From assembly GCA_003240775.1 (NCBI GenBank), contig QFNI01000014.1:11381-75380 (forward strand): 64,000 nt of DNA, written 5' to 3'. The notes under the pieces were generated by a model. It was not told the origin of the DNA, made no database searches, and worked only from the letters and a program-made list of their open reading frames with translations. Positions 35,136 through 43,120 of the stretch are shown here, piece after piece. The DNA comes from Mesorhizobium amorphae. GTDB lineage: Bacteria > Pseudomonadota > Alphaproteobacteria > Rhizobiales > Rhizobiaceae. Made by a program: the position numbers and the translations under genes. Each line of letters starts with the position of its first letter. Position 1 is the stretch's first letter.

Positions 35136-36027
35136 ATTGCATGGAAAAGATCGCACCATGAAACCTTGGGACCAAACAGCTAGCTTTTACGAAGAGTATG
35201 CAGAGGTCGCAAAGAGACTTGCTCTTCCAAATTTGGAAGCCCTGATGAGGGCCATCTCACGGAATCCATCACAACGTCAAATTGCTGGCCGTGATGAGGT
35301 TTCGGGAAAACCAATTCCACCGCTCCAGCTGCGCGGTGGGCGCTTAAGGCTGGGCATAGACGATTGATCTCTTAGCTTCCAGCATTTGTCATCCAGCGCA
35401 AAAACGTCGAGCCTCTGCTGGATCAGAGTCGGCAAGCCAGTTACCATCGCAGAGATAGAGATCGCCGTATGCCCTGGCGAGAGGCCGCCGAGAGATTTTT
35501 CACAGCTTGGACATTGAGGCACTTGTGTCGTCGCGATTTTTCCTGACAACGATTTTCAACGAAGCCGTACCAGACATTCAACGTGTGACTCATGAAACGA
35601 CATGTCTGTCCTGGGTTAAGGCGGGTCGGGATGTGGTCTTGCGCTGAGAAATTCCGGATAGCGCGACTTCTGCGGGGAGTTGCCAATGGCTTGACGGCTA
35701 AATCTGCCTGGCGCCAATTCTTTCTGCGAACGCCCATGTCTATAGATTCTTTCGACGTAGGGCGGAGCAAAAGCGTCCGATCAGAGCACTATGGAATGAT
35801 ATGGCTTGGCCAGTGGGCAAGCATTCGGAGCATTGGTCCTCCCTGTCTGTCTCGCAGCCTGCGTGTCGTTGCAAAGCTCTTACCGGTGCGATTGCTAACA
35901 GGCTTGATAGGCCGCGCCACTCTCGTTTCAAGCAGTTTTGGATTTCTATTTCCTGTGGGCTAGATATATTACCGTTGGCGCATCTGATGACACATCCTAT
36001 CTGTTTCTATATTAATTAAATTAATTT
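35136..36027. other. AT-rich stretch with no recognisable gene
   Basis: Short open frames occur on both strands (for example a 69-codon plus-strand frame at 35158-35367 and frames up to about 120 codons near 35592-35963), but none resembles a known family or has a good ribosome site. The last 70 bases before 36028 are very AT-rich (ATTAATTAAATTAAT at 36010-36024) and may hold the promoter for the following glycosyltransferase. Confidence 0.5.
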
Positions 36028-37842
36028 TTGATCAGAGTCCCGAATTTGCAAAAGAATTCTCCTCGCTTTTGGACCAGCTCAGTCGATGAGAAACTCTCGG
36101 CATCTTTAGCTATTGATCAGTTCTTCGAATACGAAGGCGTCACAATTCTTTCAGGATGGGCTCTTAGAGTAGACGCCTTAAGATTTTTTCGGCTGAATGG
36201 ATCTCCGGTTCCGTCGCCCTCAATGATCCGTTTTCGCAGAACGGACGTCGAGGAAATTTACGAGATCAGCGACGCCAAGGTCGAAGGATTCATCGCCATA
36301 TGGCCCAAATCCTTCGGGGATGATGCTGTTCTCATCTCCTCTGAGACGCACGCAGAGTTCCGGTTGTCGCTGAGTCTCGATGATCCACAGAGCTCCCAGA
36401 AAAAGGCCCAGCAGATCGTGCTGGAGCAGCGACCGCGGCTCGGGCGCATTATCCATGTTCTTCACGACCAGCCTAGCTGGATGGTTTTCTGTTTGCCTTT
36501 GATCCCTAGTGCGGGGCGTTTCACGAAAGCGCGGGCGCATATCGAGCAGGCGAGAGGACTCCCTCAAATTGGCGGGGTCGTCGTTGGTTGGTCTGTTTCT
36601 CCTCCTCCCGGCGCCATTTTCGCCTGCTCTGCATCAGGCGTTCTCAAGCCACTTGCAAAAGCTGTTCGTTGGAACAGGCAAGATATCACAGAAGCATTTG
36701 AGGCCGATTTTGGTAGGATCGCTCTCAATTCCGGATTTATGGTCACATTGCAGTTTGATCTCAGAATTGAACAGGAGGTAAAGCTAATAGCTATTGATGG
36801 TGAGGAAGCGTTTGTTCTTGCTACCAGTTCTTGGAGTCCTGCGCCCCAGGATCCGACAAGTCTGGCGCGATGGATGTTCGGCTTTCCGATGTCATCTCGT
36901 AGCTTCATCGAAAGACTATCCGATCAGATCTATCCCATCATGGAGACTCTGCTTCGTCAAAGAAGAGATGCTCTGCGCTCTGTTGAGGCTGGCGTGAAGT
37001 CATTCGGTGCATTGGCCCCGGAGCCAGTCTGCTCAATCATCATCCCTTTATATGGTCGATACGACTTCATCGAACATCAGATGATTGAGTTTGCGAGGGA
37101 TCCATTCATCCGCAACCAGACAGAAATTATTTATGTGATTGATGATCCCCGCATCACTGATGCGGTTTACGACACTTGCGCGCTTTACTCGGAGCTATAT
37201 GGTCTCCCCTTGCGTATCGTGGATGGTCACATCAACCGTGGCTTTTCTGGTGCCAACAATTTAGGCGCTTCTTTCGCGCGCGGACGCGCGCTACTCTTCC
37301 TCAACTCCGACGTCTTCCCCTTGAAGTCCGGTTGGCTCGAGAAGATGCTTCGCGCACTCGTGCAAGCCGAGAACGTGGGCGTGGTGGGCGCGCGACTTCT
37401 TTTCCATAACGGGACTCTCCAGCACGATGGAATGAGCTTCGAATGGAATGACGCACTTGGCGCTCATCTCAATCAACATCCGCAAGCAGGAATGCCGCCT
37501 GAGGCGACGTCAAAGAAGGCTACGTCGCGGATGGCTGTGACCGGTGCCTGCATGCTTCTTAGGGCTGAGACCTACCAAGGGGTTGGGGGGTTCGAAGAAG
37601 AATTCTTGATTGGTGACTTCGAAGACTCCGATCTGTGCCTCAAAATCCGCGCCTCCGGCAAAAAGATTCTTTGTGTTGAGGATGTCGAACTGGTGCATCT
37701 TGAGCGCCAATCTTTTTCGGGGTTGGGCGCCGCAAGCTTTTCGCAGCTCGTCGTTTATTACAATCTCTATAAGCACGAGAAGCGCTGGGGAGAACTGATC
37801 AAAGCAATGCTTGCTGGCATCCAACCTGGACGCAAACAATGA
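36028..37842 (+). CDS. Large glycosyltransferase with C-terminal GT2 domain
   Basis: 604 residues. Residues 1 to about 330 are an unrecognised N-terminal region. Residues about 333-600 are a GT2 domain: CSIIIPLYGRYDFIEHQM, GFSGANNLG, LFLNSDVFP (DXD-like), VTGACMLLRAETY and GDFEDSDLCLKIRASG. The only start in this frame after the TAA at 36022 is TTG 36028; the first ATG comes 65 codons later. The N terminus could therefore be truncated, but it looks intact in composition. AT-richer than genes outside the island. The stop overlaps the next ATG. Confidence 0.83.
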   Translation: MIRVPNLQKNSPRFWTSSVDEKLSASLAIDQFFEYEGVTILSGWALRVDALRFFRLNGSPVPSPSMIRFRRTDVEEIYEISDAKVEGFIAIWPKSFGDDAVLISSETHAEFRLSLSLDDPQSSQKKAQQIVLEQRPRLGRIIHVLHDQPSWMVFCLPLIPSAGRFTKARAHIEQARGLPQIGGVVVGWSVSPPPGAIFACSASGVLKPLAKAVRWNRQDITEAFEADFGRIALNSGFMVTLQFDLRIEQEVKLIAIDGEEAFVLATSSWSPAPQDPTSLARWMFGFPMSSRSFIERLSDQIYPIMETLLRQRRDALRSVEAGVKSFGALAPEPVCSIIIPLYGRYDFIEHQMIEFARDPFIRNQTEIIYVIDDPRITDAVYDTCALYSELYGLPLRIVDGHINRGFSGANNLGASFARGRALLFLNSDVFPLKSGWLEKMLRALVQAENVGVVGARLLFHNGTLQHDGMSFEWNDALGAHLNQHPQAGMPPEATSKKATSRMAVTGACMLLRAETYQGVGGFEEEFLIGDFEDSDLCLKIRASGKKILCVEDVELVHLERQSFSGLGAASFSQLVVYYNLYKHEKRWGELIKAMLAGIQPGRKQ

Positions 37843-39074
37843 AGTGTTTGGTCATTAGTCACGCACATCCTGATTTCAGTGTAGGTGGTGCGGAGATCGC
37901 CGCATACAACTTGTTCCAAGCGCTGAAAGCACGAAAGACAACCGCAGATGCTACCTTCCTCGCGCGCACCGATATCAGTTCTCTGCCAGGAGGTGCTATC
38001 ACCCAAAGACGACCGGGAGAGTATCTCTGGCGTCAAGACATGCGAGATTGGTTCAAGCTGAAGTCTGCCTACCCTCAGACACTTAGGCGGATTTTCGGCG
38101 CTTTTTTACGTCGAGAACAGCCAGATGTTGTATTTGTTCAGCATTATGCTCACATCGGCATAGAGTTTCTTCTAGAAATCCGTTCTGTTTTGCCCAGGGC
38201 TCGGATTATTCTTACTTTTCACGAATATATGGCAATCTGCAATCACCAGGGACAGATGGTGAAAACAGACATCAACAAGCGTCTTTGCTATCAGTCTTCG
38301 CCAGAAGATTGTCACTTATGCTTCAAATCCATCTCCTCTGAGAATTTCTGGCTGCGCCAGAGATTTATCGAGAATCATTTTGCGGCAGTCGATACGTTTG
38401 TGTCTCCGTCACATTTCTTGCGTCAGCGTTACGTCGACTGGGGGATCGAGCCCGAGCGAATCGTCGTGATTGAAAACGGTCAGCCTGAGTTTCACGGAAA
38501 AGGATTGCCCGATAATGCAGCTAATCGGAGACAGGTGATCGGATATTTCGGCCAGATTACGGAATACAAAGGCGTGGAAGTTTTTCTTTCGGCCATCATG
38601 TCAATGCCGGAAGAAGCAAGGTCCCGGCTGGTGTTCGAAATTCATGGAGCGAATCTCGACCAACAGGCTGCGCCTTTTCGCGAGGCTATAGGAAAGATAC
38701 GTGACGCCCTCGTCGCAAGCGGCAACCTGAGATGGGTCGGTGCTTATGAGCGCCGTGAAATGTTCCAACGCCTGAGCAAAGTGGATTGGGTAGTTGTACC
38801 CTCGATCTGGTGGGAAAACTCACCGATGGTGATCCAGGAAGCGTTTGTTTGCGGCAAGCCAGTGATTTGCTCGGACATCGGCGGCATGGCGGAAAAAGTT
38901 CAGCACGGAGTGACCGGGTTTCACTTTGAGGCCCGCAATGCGATAAGTTTGGCGGCCACGTTGCGCTCGGTGGCCATGGATCCTTCACTCTTGACAAAAA
39001 TGCACTCGAACATCCGCCAGCCGGGCACATATGCTGAAGTCACCGAGCAATACATTGCTCTCGTCGAAGAGTGA
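37839..39074 (+). CDS. GT4-family glycosyltransferase
   Basis: A 411-residue GT-B enzyme: VISHAHPDFSVGGAEIAAYN at the N terminus, TFHEYMAICNHQGQM, the donor domain GYFGQITEYKGVEVFL and SIWWENSPMVIQEAF with EX7E glutamates. A cysteine pair (EDCHLCF) lies in the acceptor domain, as in some GT4 enzymes of polysaccharide islands. Coupled to the upstream gene by ATGA. Codon use is AT-richer than in the main cluster. Confidence 0.89.
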   Translation: MKCLVISHAHPDFSVGGAEIAAYNLFQALKARKTTADATFLARTDISSLPGGAITQRRPGEYLWRQDMRDWFKLKSAYPQTLRRIFGAFLRREQPDVVFVQHYAHIGIEFLLEIRSVLPRARIILTFHEYMAICNHQGQMVKTDINKRLCYQSSPEDCHLCFKSISSENFWLRQRFIENHFAAVDTFVSPSHFLRQRYVDWGIEPERIVVIENGQPEFHGKGLPDNAANRRQVIGYFGQITEYKGVEVFLSAIMSMPEEARSRLVFEIHGANLDQQAAPFREAIGKIRDALVASGNLRWVGAYERREMFQRLSKVDWVVVPSIWWENSPMVIQEAFVCGKPVICSDIGGMAEKVQHGVTGFHFEARNAISLAATLRSVAMDPSLLTKMHSNIRQPGTYAEVTEQYIALVEE

Positions 39075-39703
39075 CGGAAGGGTGAACTTGCGGTTGGATT
39101 CATTTGCAATCCAGGCGGAGAACGCGCGCCAACGTCGGGGGCGTCGAGCGTCTCAGATGCCAGTAGCTCAGTTGTGCCGCGTTCTTAACGTATTCAAGTG
39201 ACTTTGGATCGTTGACATCGTGCTATCCTGTCATGCCGGCGAGGATCGAGGCTTCAGCTTAACTGCTTATCGAGGTGCTTTTCGTAGGGAAAGTGAGTTG
39301 CGCTGATTGATTCGTTCGTTGCCGTCCGCTTGCTGCTGACCTTCTGTTGATCTCGCGTTCTGTGGCCTTGCCCCGGATTTCCGCGACAACGTTAGCGGCG
39401 CGCAGCCCGACAACCAATGGTTATGAATCCGTTTCTTGGTCGGTTCCATAACGACCAAAGCAGTGCTATTGGGGAGTGGAGAAGCCTCGCGTCACCTAAG
39501 CGAGGGTGTATCAGGGAGGAATTCTGCGATGGAAGTGGGCTTCAGCAGCTCTGTTTAGAGGTGTGTTGTCACGCGACACCCTGAAGTTGCGGCTACCTTT
39601 TGTTTGACCCTTCTTCCGTTGGTTGCATGGTATACATCTTTATAGGGTGTAAATATACTTCACATCGAATGATAGGCGGCTCTCGTTTCAGGCGACGATC
39701 CTC
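39075..39703. other. Intergenic stretch without a supported gene
   Basis: About 630 bases between the GT4 and the pyruvyl transferase genes. Only short open frames are present (for example 63 codons on the minus strand at 39267-39458), with no recognisable family, ribosome site or repeat. It may be the decayed residue of an older insertion, consistent with the neighbouring IS fragments, but nothing in it proves that. Confidence 0.45.
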
Positions 39704-39731
39704 TTGTTCCGATAAGTCGAATTGATATAAC
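39704..39731 (+). promoter_or_regulatory. Likely sigma-70-type promoter of the pyruvyl transferase gene
   Basis: -35 TTGTTC (39704-39709), 16-base spacer, -10 TATAAC (39726-39731). The start codon is at 39746, so the leader would be under 10 bases, with a purine-rich AAAGAGA just before the ATG. The box match is good, but the short leader is a reason for caution. Confidence 0.45.
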
Positions 39732-39745
39732 TTTTTGAAAGAGAA

Positions 39746-40909
39746 ATGGTGGAAGTTACCGTTCCCAAGAGGAAGCCCCGGATACTTGTAATGATCCCGT
39801 CTGGTAAAGTTTACCAGCATGATCGGGTTATGATATATGACCAGGTGAGGGAGAATTATATTGCCAAGTATTTTAATACTGGCGATATGATGGTCTATGA
39901 CTCCACGCTCAAGCTGCTGGACTTTGAAGCTCTTGACGTTCTTGCGATCTCCGATCCTAAGCCTGAGCAGATAGAGCGATACAACCGCGACTTCGATTAT
40001 GTCTTTCTGCGTGCTTCTAATTTTATTCACGAGCACATGAACTGGGAGAAGGCCGTTTGGGTTTTGGAGCAGTTGAAGATCCCGGTTTATGCGCTGGGTG
40101 TCGGGGCTCAAGCTGAAACCAAGCGTGACATCACACTCTCTGATGAAAGCAGGAAGGTTTGGCAACTCATTGCCGAACGGAGTCCGGCGATCGGCGTTCG
40201 CGGTGCCTATTCCGCTGAGGTTCTGAATGCCAATGGCATCAAGAATGTGGAAGTCATCGGATGCCCGTCGCTGTTTCGGACCCGAAATCGGGATTTGAAG
40301 CTGAGATTGCAGCCCGCTGATGAAGTCAAGCGGATCGCTTTCAGCTTGAGGCGTGAAACGAGCAGTTATTACGCAGCCGACATGGCAAGCTTCGTGAAGC
40401 TGCAGAAGGAACTACTTCTCAAATTATCGCGCGCATTTGATACTCTCATTACAATCCACGGTGAGCCGGAAGAAAAATCGTTCTTTGTGAGTTACGCTGA
40501 AGGCAAACGAAAGGCTGTCGAGTATTTTGTGAGAACTGGTTGGTTCGATCAGGAGACCCGTCCGGAACTGCAGAAGCTCTACGAGCGTAATCTTTTTCTC
40601 AACGATCGAGTTGAAGACTATGACACGATGATTGCTGGCCGGGATTTTGGTATCGGATATCGTGTGCACGGTGTCCTACCCGCGCTCGCCCAAGGGACAC
40701 CTGCAACGCTGGTGGACTATGATACGCGATCTGGCGAACTGGCTGAGACTTTTTCTATCCCCCACGCCAAGGATACCGAATTCCTGTCGCGATCGTTTGA
40801 TGAACTCTTCGACCCATCACAGTTCGACCAGTTCACTGCGCGCTTTCCACAAAATTATGACAGGTTTAAAAGCCTTATGGACCGATGCGGTATCCCCAAT
40901 CTGATGTAA
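39746..40909 (+). CDS. Polysaccharide pyruvyl transferase family protein
   Basis: A 387-residue protein of the CsaB/ExoV-like pyruvyl transferase family (GT-B-like fold), which transfers pyruvate from phosphoenolpyruvate to sugars as ketals. Landmarks: YALGVGAQAE, GVRGAYSAEVLNANGIKNV, VIGCPSLF and GYRVHGVLPALAQGTPATL (the RxHG and downstream region are characteristic). It stands alone, with its own promoter candidate and a strong terminator. Substrate sugar unknown; some members of the family have other functions. Confidence 0.87.
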   Translation: MVEVTVPKRKPRILVMIPSGKVYQHDRVMIYDQVRENYIAKYFNTGDMMVYDSTLKLLDFEALDVLAISDPKPEQIERYNRDFDYVFLRASNFIHEHMNWEKAVWVLEQLKIPVYALGVGAQAETKRDITLSDESRKVWQLIAERSPAIGVRGAYSAEVLNANGIKNVEVIGCPSLFRTRNRDLKLRLQPADEVKRIAFSLRRETSSYYAADMASFVKLQKELLLKLSRAFDTLITIHGEPEEKSFFVSYAEGKRKAVEYFVRTGWFDQETRPELQKLYERNLFLNDRVEDYDTMIAGRDFGIGYRVHGVLPALAQGTPATLVDYDTRSGELAETFSIPHAKDTEFLSRSFDELFDPSQFDQFTARFPQNYDRFKSLMDRCGIPNLM

Positions 40910-40929
40910 GGTGGAATCTTTGAAGGCAG

Positions 40930-40959
40930 GCGCGAGAGTCGATGACTCTCGCGCTTTTT
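40930..40959 (+). terminator. Rho-independent terminator
   Basis: Perfect 11-base stem GCGCGAGAGTC / GACTCTCGCGC (40930-40940 and 40944-40954), 3-base loop GAT, followed by TTTTT (40955-40959). It lies 20 bases after the pyruvyl transferase stop and is the clearest intrinsic terminator in the window. Confidence 0.92.
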
Positions 40960-41254
40960 AGTATGATGGCTGCTGCCGGTGACCTATAATCTTTAACTGC
41001 TCAATGGCTGAGTTGGGTGTGGGTAGTTATCCCGCGAGGCATGGGTCGATCGACTGTCTGCTTAAATCCAGTCAAACCAGCTGCGTCTGCTAAGTGCATC
41101 TCTTGAGACGCCGCAAAAATCATGATGGCGAGCGATGCTGCTGCTATCAGCACCGCCACGACGCGAGTTTATGAAGCGTCGGAGGTCTCACACGCGACCT
41201 CTTCAACAGCGATTGAGACTCGACACGCGCGTGGGGATCGCCGCATAGGCGGGG
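40960..41254. other. Right junction of the AT-rich island
   Basis: Non-coding as far as I can see. Composition returns to GC-rich between about 41100 and 41240. No tRNA end, direct repeat matching the left side near 34500, or insertion-sequence terminus was recognised. The promoter of the cysQ operon probably lies here but no clear boxes were picked out. Confidence 0.45.
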
Positions 41255-42079
41255 ATGGTCGCTTCTCCTCACCTGTCCGCTCTCATCGACATCGCCTGCG
41301 AGGCGGGGCGTGTCGTGATGGAGGTTTATGCGGATGCCGAGTGCGGGGAGCGGGTGAAGGCGGATGCGTCGCCGGTCACCGAGGCGGATCTGCGCGGTGA
41401 GGCGATGATCCTGGCGGGGCTGGCTCGGGTCTTTCCCGGTGTGCCGGTGGTGGCGGAGGAAGAGGCCGCCGCCGGGCGGATTCCGGAGACGGTGGAGGGG
41501 CGGTTCCTGCTGGTGGATGCGCTCGATGGGACGCGTGAGTTCCTTGCGCGCAATGGGGAGTTCACCGTCAACATCGCGCTCGTGGAGGATGGCCGGCCCG
41601 TGATGGGGGTGGTGCATGCGCCGGCGTTCGGGCTCACTTTCGCGGGCTCTGCGGATGGGGCGGTGATGCGGATCGGAGAGGGCGGTGTGCTCGAGCCGAT
41701 CCATGGGCGGCAAGTGGGGCTCGTGCGCGAAGCGCTGCTCAGCCGCTCGCGCGGGGTGTCGGATGAAACGCGATCCTGGCTTGCCCGGCATTCCGTAGAA
41801 AAAATTACCCTTTGCGGCTCCTCGCTGAAATTCTGTCGCCTCGCATGTGGCGAGGCCGATCTCTACCCTTGTCTCGGGCCGACCATGGAATGGGACACGG
41901 CTGCGGGACAGGCGGTTCTGGAGGCTGCGGGCGGGTCGGTGCTCGGGCTTGACGGGCTGCCTGTCCGATACAACAAGCGCGGCCGGCGCGAGGAGAAGGA
42001 TTTTCTCAACGCGCCCTTCGTGGCCTATGGCGACCCGTCTCTCGCCATGGCCGCGTCGGAAGGCACGGGCAGCGGCTGA
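41255..42079 (+). CDS. cysQ: 3'(2'),5'-bisphosphate nucleotidase
   Basis: A 274-residue magnesium-dependent phosphatase of the inositol monophosphatase superfamily, removing the 3'-phosphate from PAP/PAPS. Metal site motifs: VVAEEEAAAG, DALDGTREF and EWDTAAGQAVLEAAGG; NGEFTVNIAL is typical of CysQ. Start ATG 41255. It precedes cysD by 75 bases and fits functionally, because PAP is the by-product of PAPS use. Confidence 0.92.
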   Translation: MVASPHLSALIDIACEAGRVVMEVYADAECGERVKADASPVTEADLRGEAMILAGLARVFPGVPVVAEEEAAAGRIPETVEGRFLLVDALDGTREFLARNGEFTVNIALVEDGRPVMGVVHAPAFGLTFAGSADGAVMRIGEGGVLEPIHGRQVGLVREALLSRSRGVSDETRSWLARHSVEKITLCGSSLKFCRLACGEADLYPCLGPTMEWDTAAGQAVLEAAGGSVLGLDGLPVRYNKRGRREEKDFLNAPFVAYGDPSLAMAASEGTGSG

Positions 42080-42154
42080 ACGCCTTTCGGGGCGGGCGGC
42101 CGCGCCGAAAGAAGAAAGGGTCGGGAGACAGGCTCCCGGTGCAGTCGTCGTTTC

Positions 42155-43120
42155 ATGCTCCACAGCTCCGCCGCCACCCAGCATGCGCCAGTGGCCCAGG
42201 CATCCCTTGCCCCCTCCCCTGCCAAGCTCTCGCATCTGAGGCGGCTTGAGGCGGAAGCCATCTTCATCATGCGCGAGGTGGCGGCCGAATTCCGCAACCC
42301 GGTGATGCTCTACTCGATCGGCAAGGATTCGGCGGTGATGCTGCATCTCGCCGTGAAGGCGTTCTTTCCGGCGCGGCCGCCTTTTCCGCTGCTGCATGTC
42401 GACACGACCTGGAAGTTCCGCGAGATGATCGCGTTTCGCGATCAGGCGGCCGCCCGCGCAGGGATGGAGCTGATCGTCCACACCAACCGCGAGGGCGTGG
42501 AAGCGGGCGTCACGCCCTTCACGCACGGCGCCTCGACCTACACCACGATCATGAAGACGGACGCGCTGAAGCAGGCGCTGACGGCCGGCAAGTTCGACGC
42601 GGCCTTCGGCGGCGCGCGACGCGACGAGGAAAAGAGCCGCGCCAAGGAGCGCATCTTCTCGTTCCGCACGCCCAACCACGGCTGGGACCCAAAGAACCAG
42701 CGTCCCGAACTGTGGAACCTCTACAATGCGCGCGTGAGGCCGGGTGAGTCGATCCGCGTGTTTCCCTTGTCCAACTGGACGGAAGCCGACATCTGGCAGT
42801 ACATCCTCGCCGAAGGCATCCCCATCCCCCAGCTCTATTTCGCGGCCGAGCGCCCGGTGGTGAACCGCGGCGGGCAGTGGATCATGGTGGATGACGCGCG
42901 CATGCCGCTCGACCGGGAAGAAGCGCACGAGATGCGCCGCGTCCGCTTCCGCACGCTGGGCTGCTACCCCTTGACGGCAGCCGTGGAATCCGACGCCGAC
43001 ACGCTGGAAGCGGTGGTGGCCGAGACGCTTGCCGCAAGCTCGTCGGAGCGCTCGGGCCGGTTGATCGACCACGACGAGCAGGGCTCGATGGAGAAGAAGA
43101 AGCGCGAGGGCTATTTCTGA
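42155..43120 (+). CDS. cysD: Sulfate adenylyltransferase subunit 2
   Basis: A 321-residue ATP-sulfurylase catalytic subunit of the PAPS-reductase-like PP-loop family: MLYSIGKDSAVMLHL, HVDTTWKFREM, GGARRDEEKSRAKER, FPLSNWTEADIWQYI and the conserved C-terminal MEKKKREGYF. It makes APS from sulfate and ATP with CysN. The stop overlaps the cysNC start by one base. Confidence 0.95.
   Translation: MLHSSAATQHAPVAQASLAPSPAKLSHLRRLEAEAIFIMREVAAEFRNPVMLYSIGKDSAVMLHLAVKAFFPARPPFPLLHVDTTWKFREMIAFRDQAAARAGMELIVHTNREGVEAGVTPFTHGASTYTTIMKTDALKQALTAGKFDAAFGGARRDEEKSRAKERIFSFRTPNHGWDPKNQRPELWNLYNARVRPGESIRVFPLSNWTEADIWQYILAEGIPIPQLYFAAERPVVNRGGQWIMVDDARMPLDREEAHEMRRVRFRTLGCYPLTAAVESDADTLEAVVAETLAASSSERSGRLIDHDEQGSMEKKKREGYF

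Noticed and set aside
39593..40165. Minus-strand 190-codon frame near the pyruvyl transferase start
   Set aside because: Mostly antisense to the pyruvyl transferase gene, with no homology-like features or ribosome site.
34500..41250. Integrative element with attachment sites
   Set aside because: No integrase, tRNA end or matching direct repeats were found at the two edges; only IS remnants.
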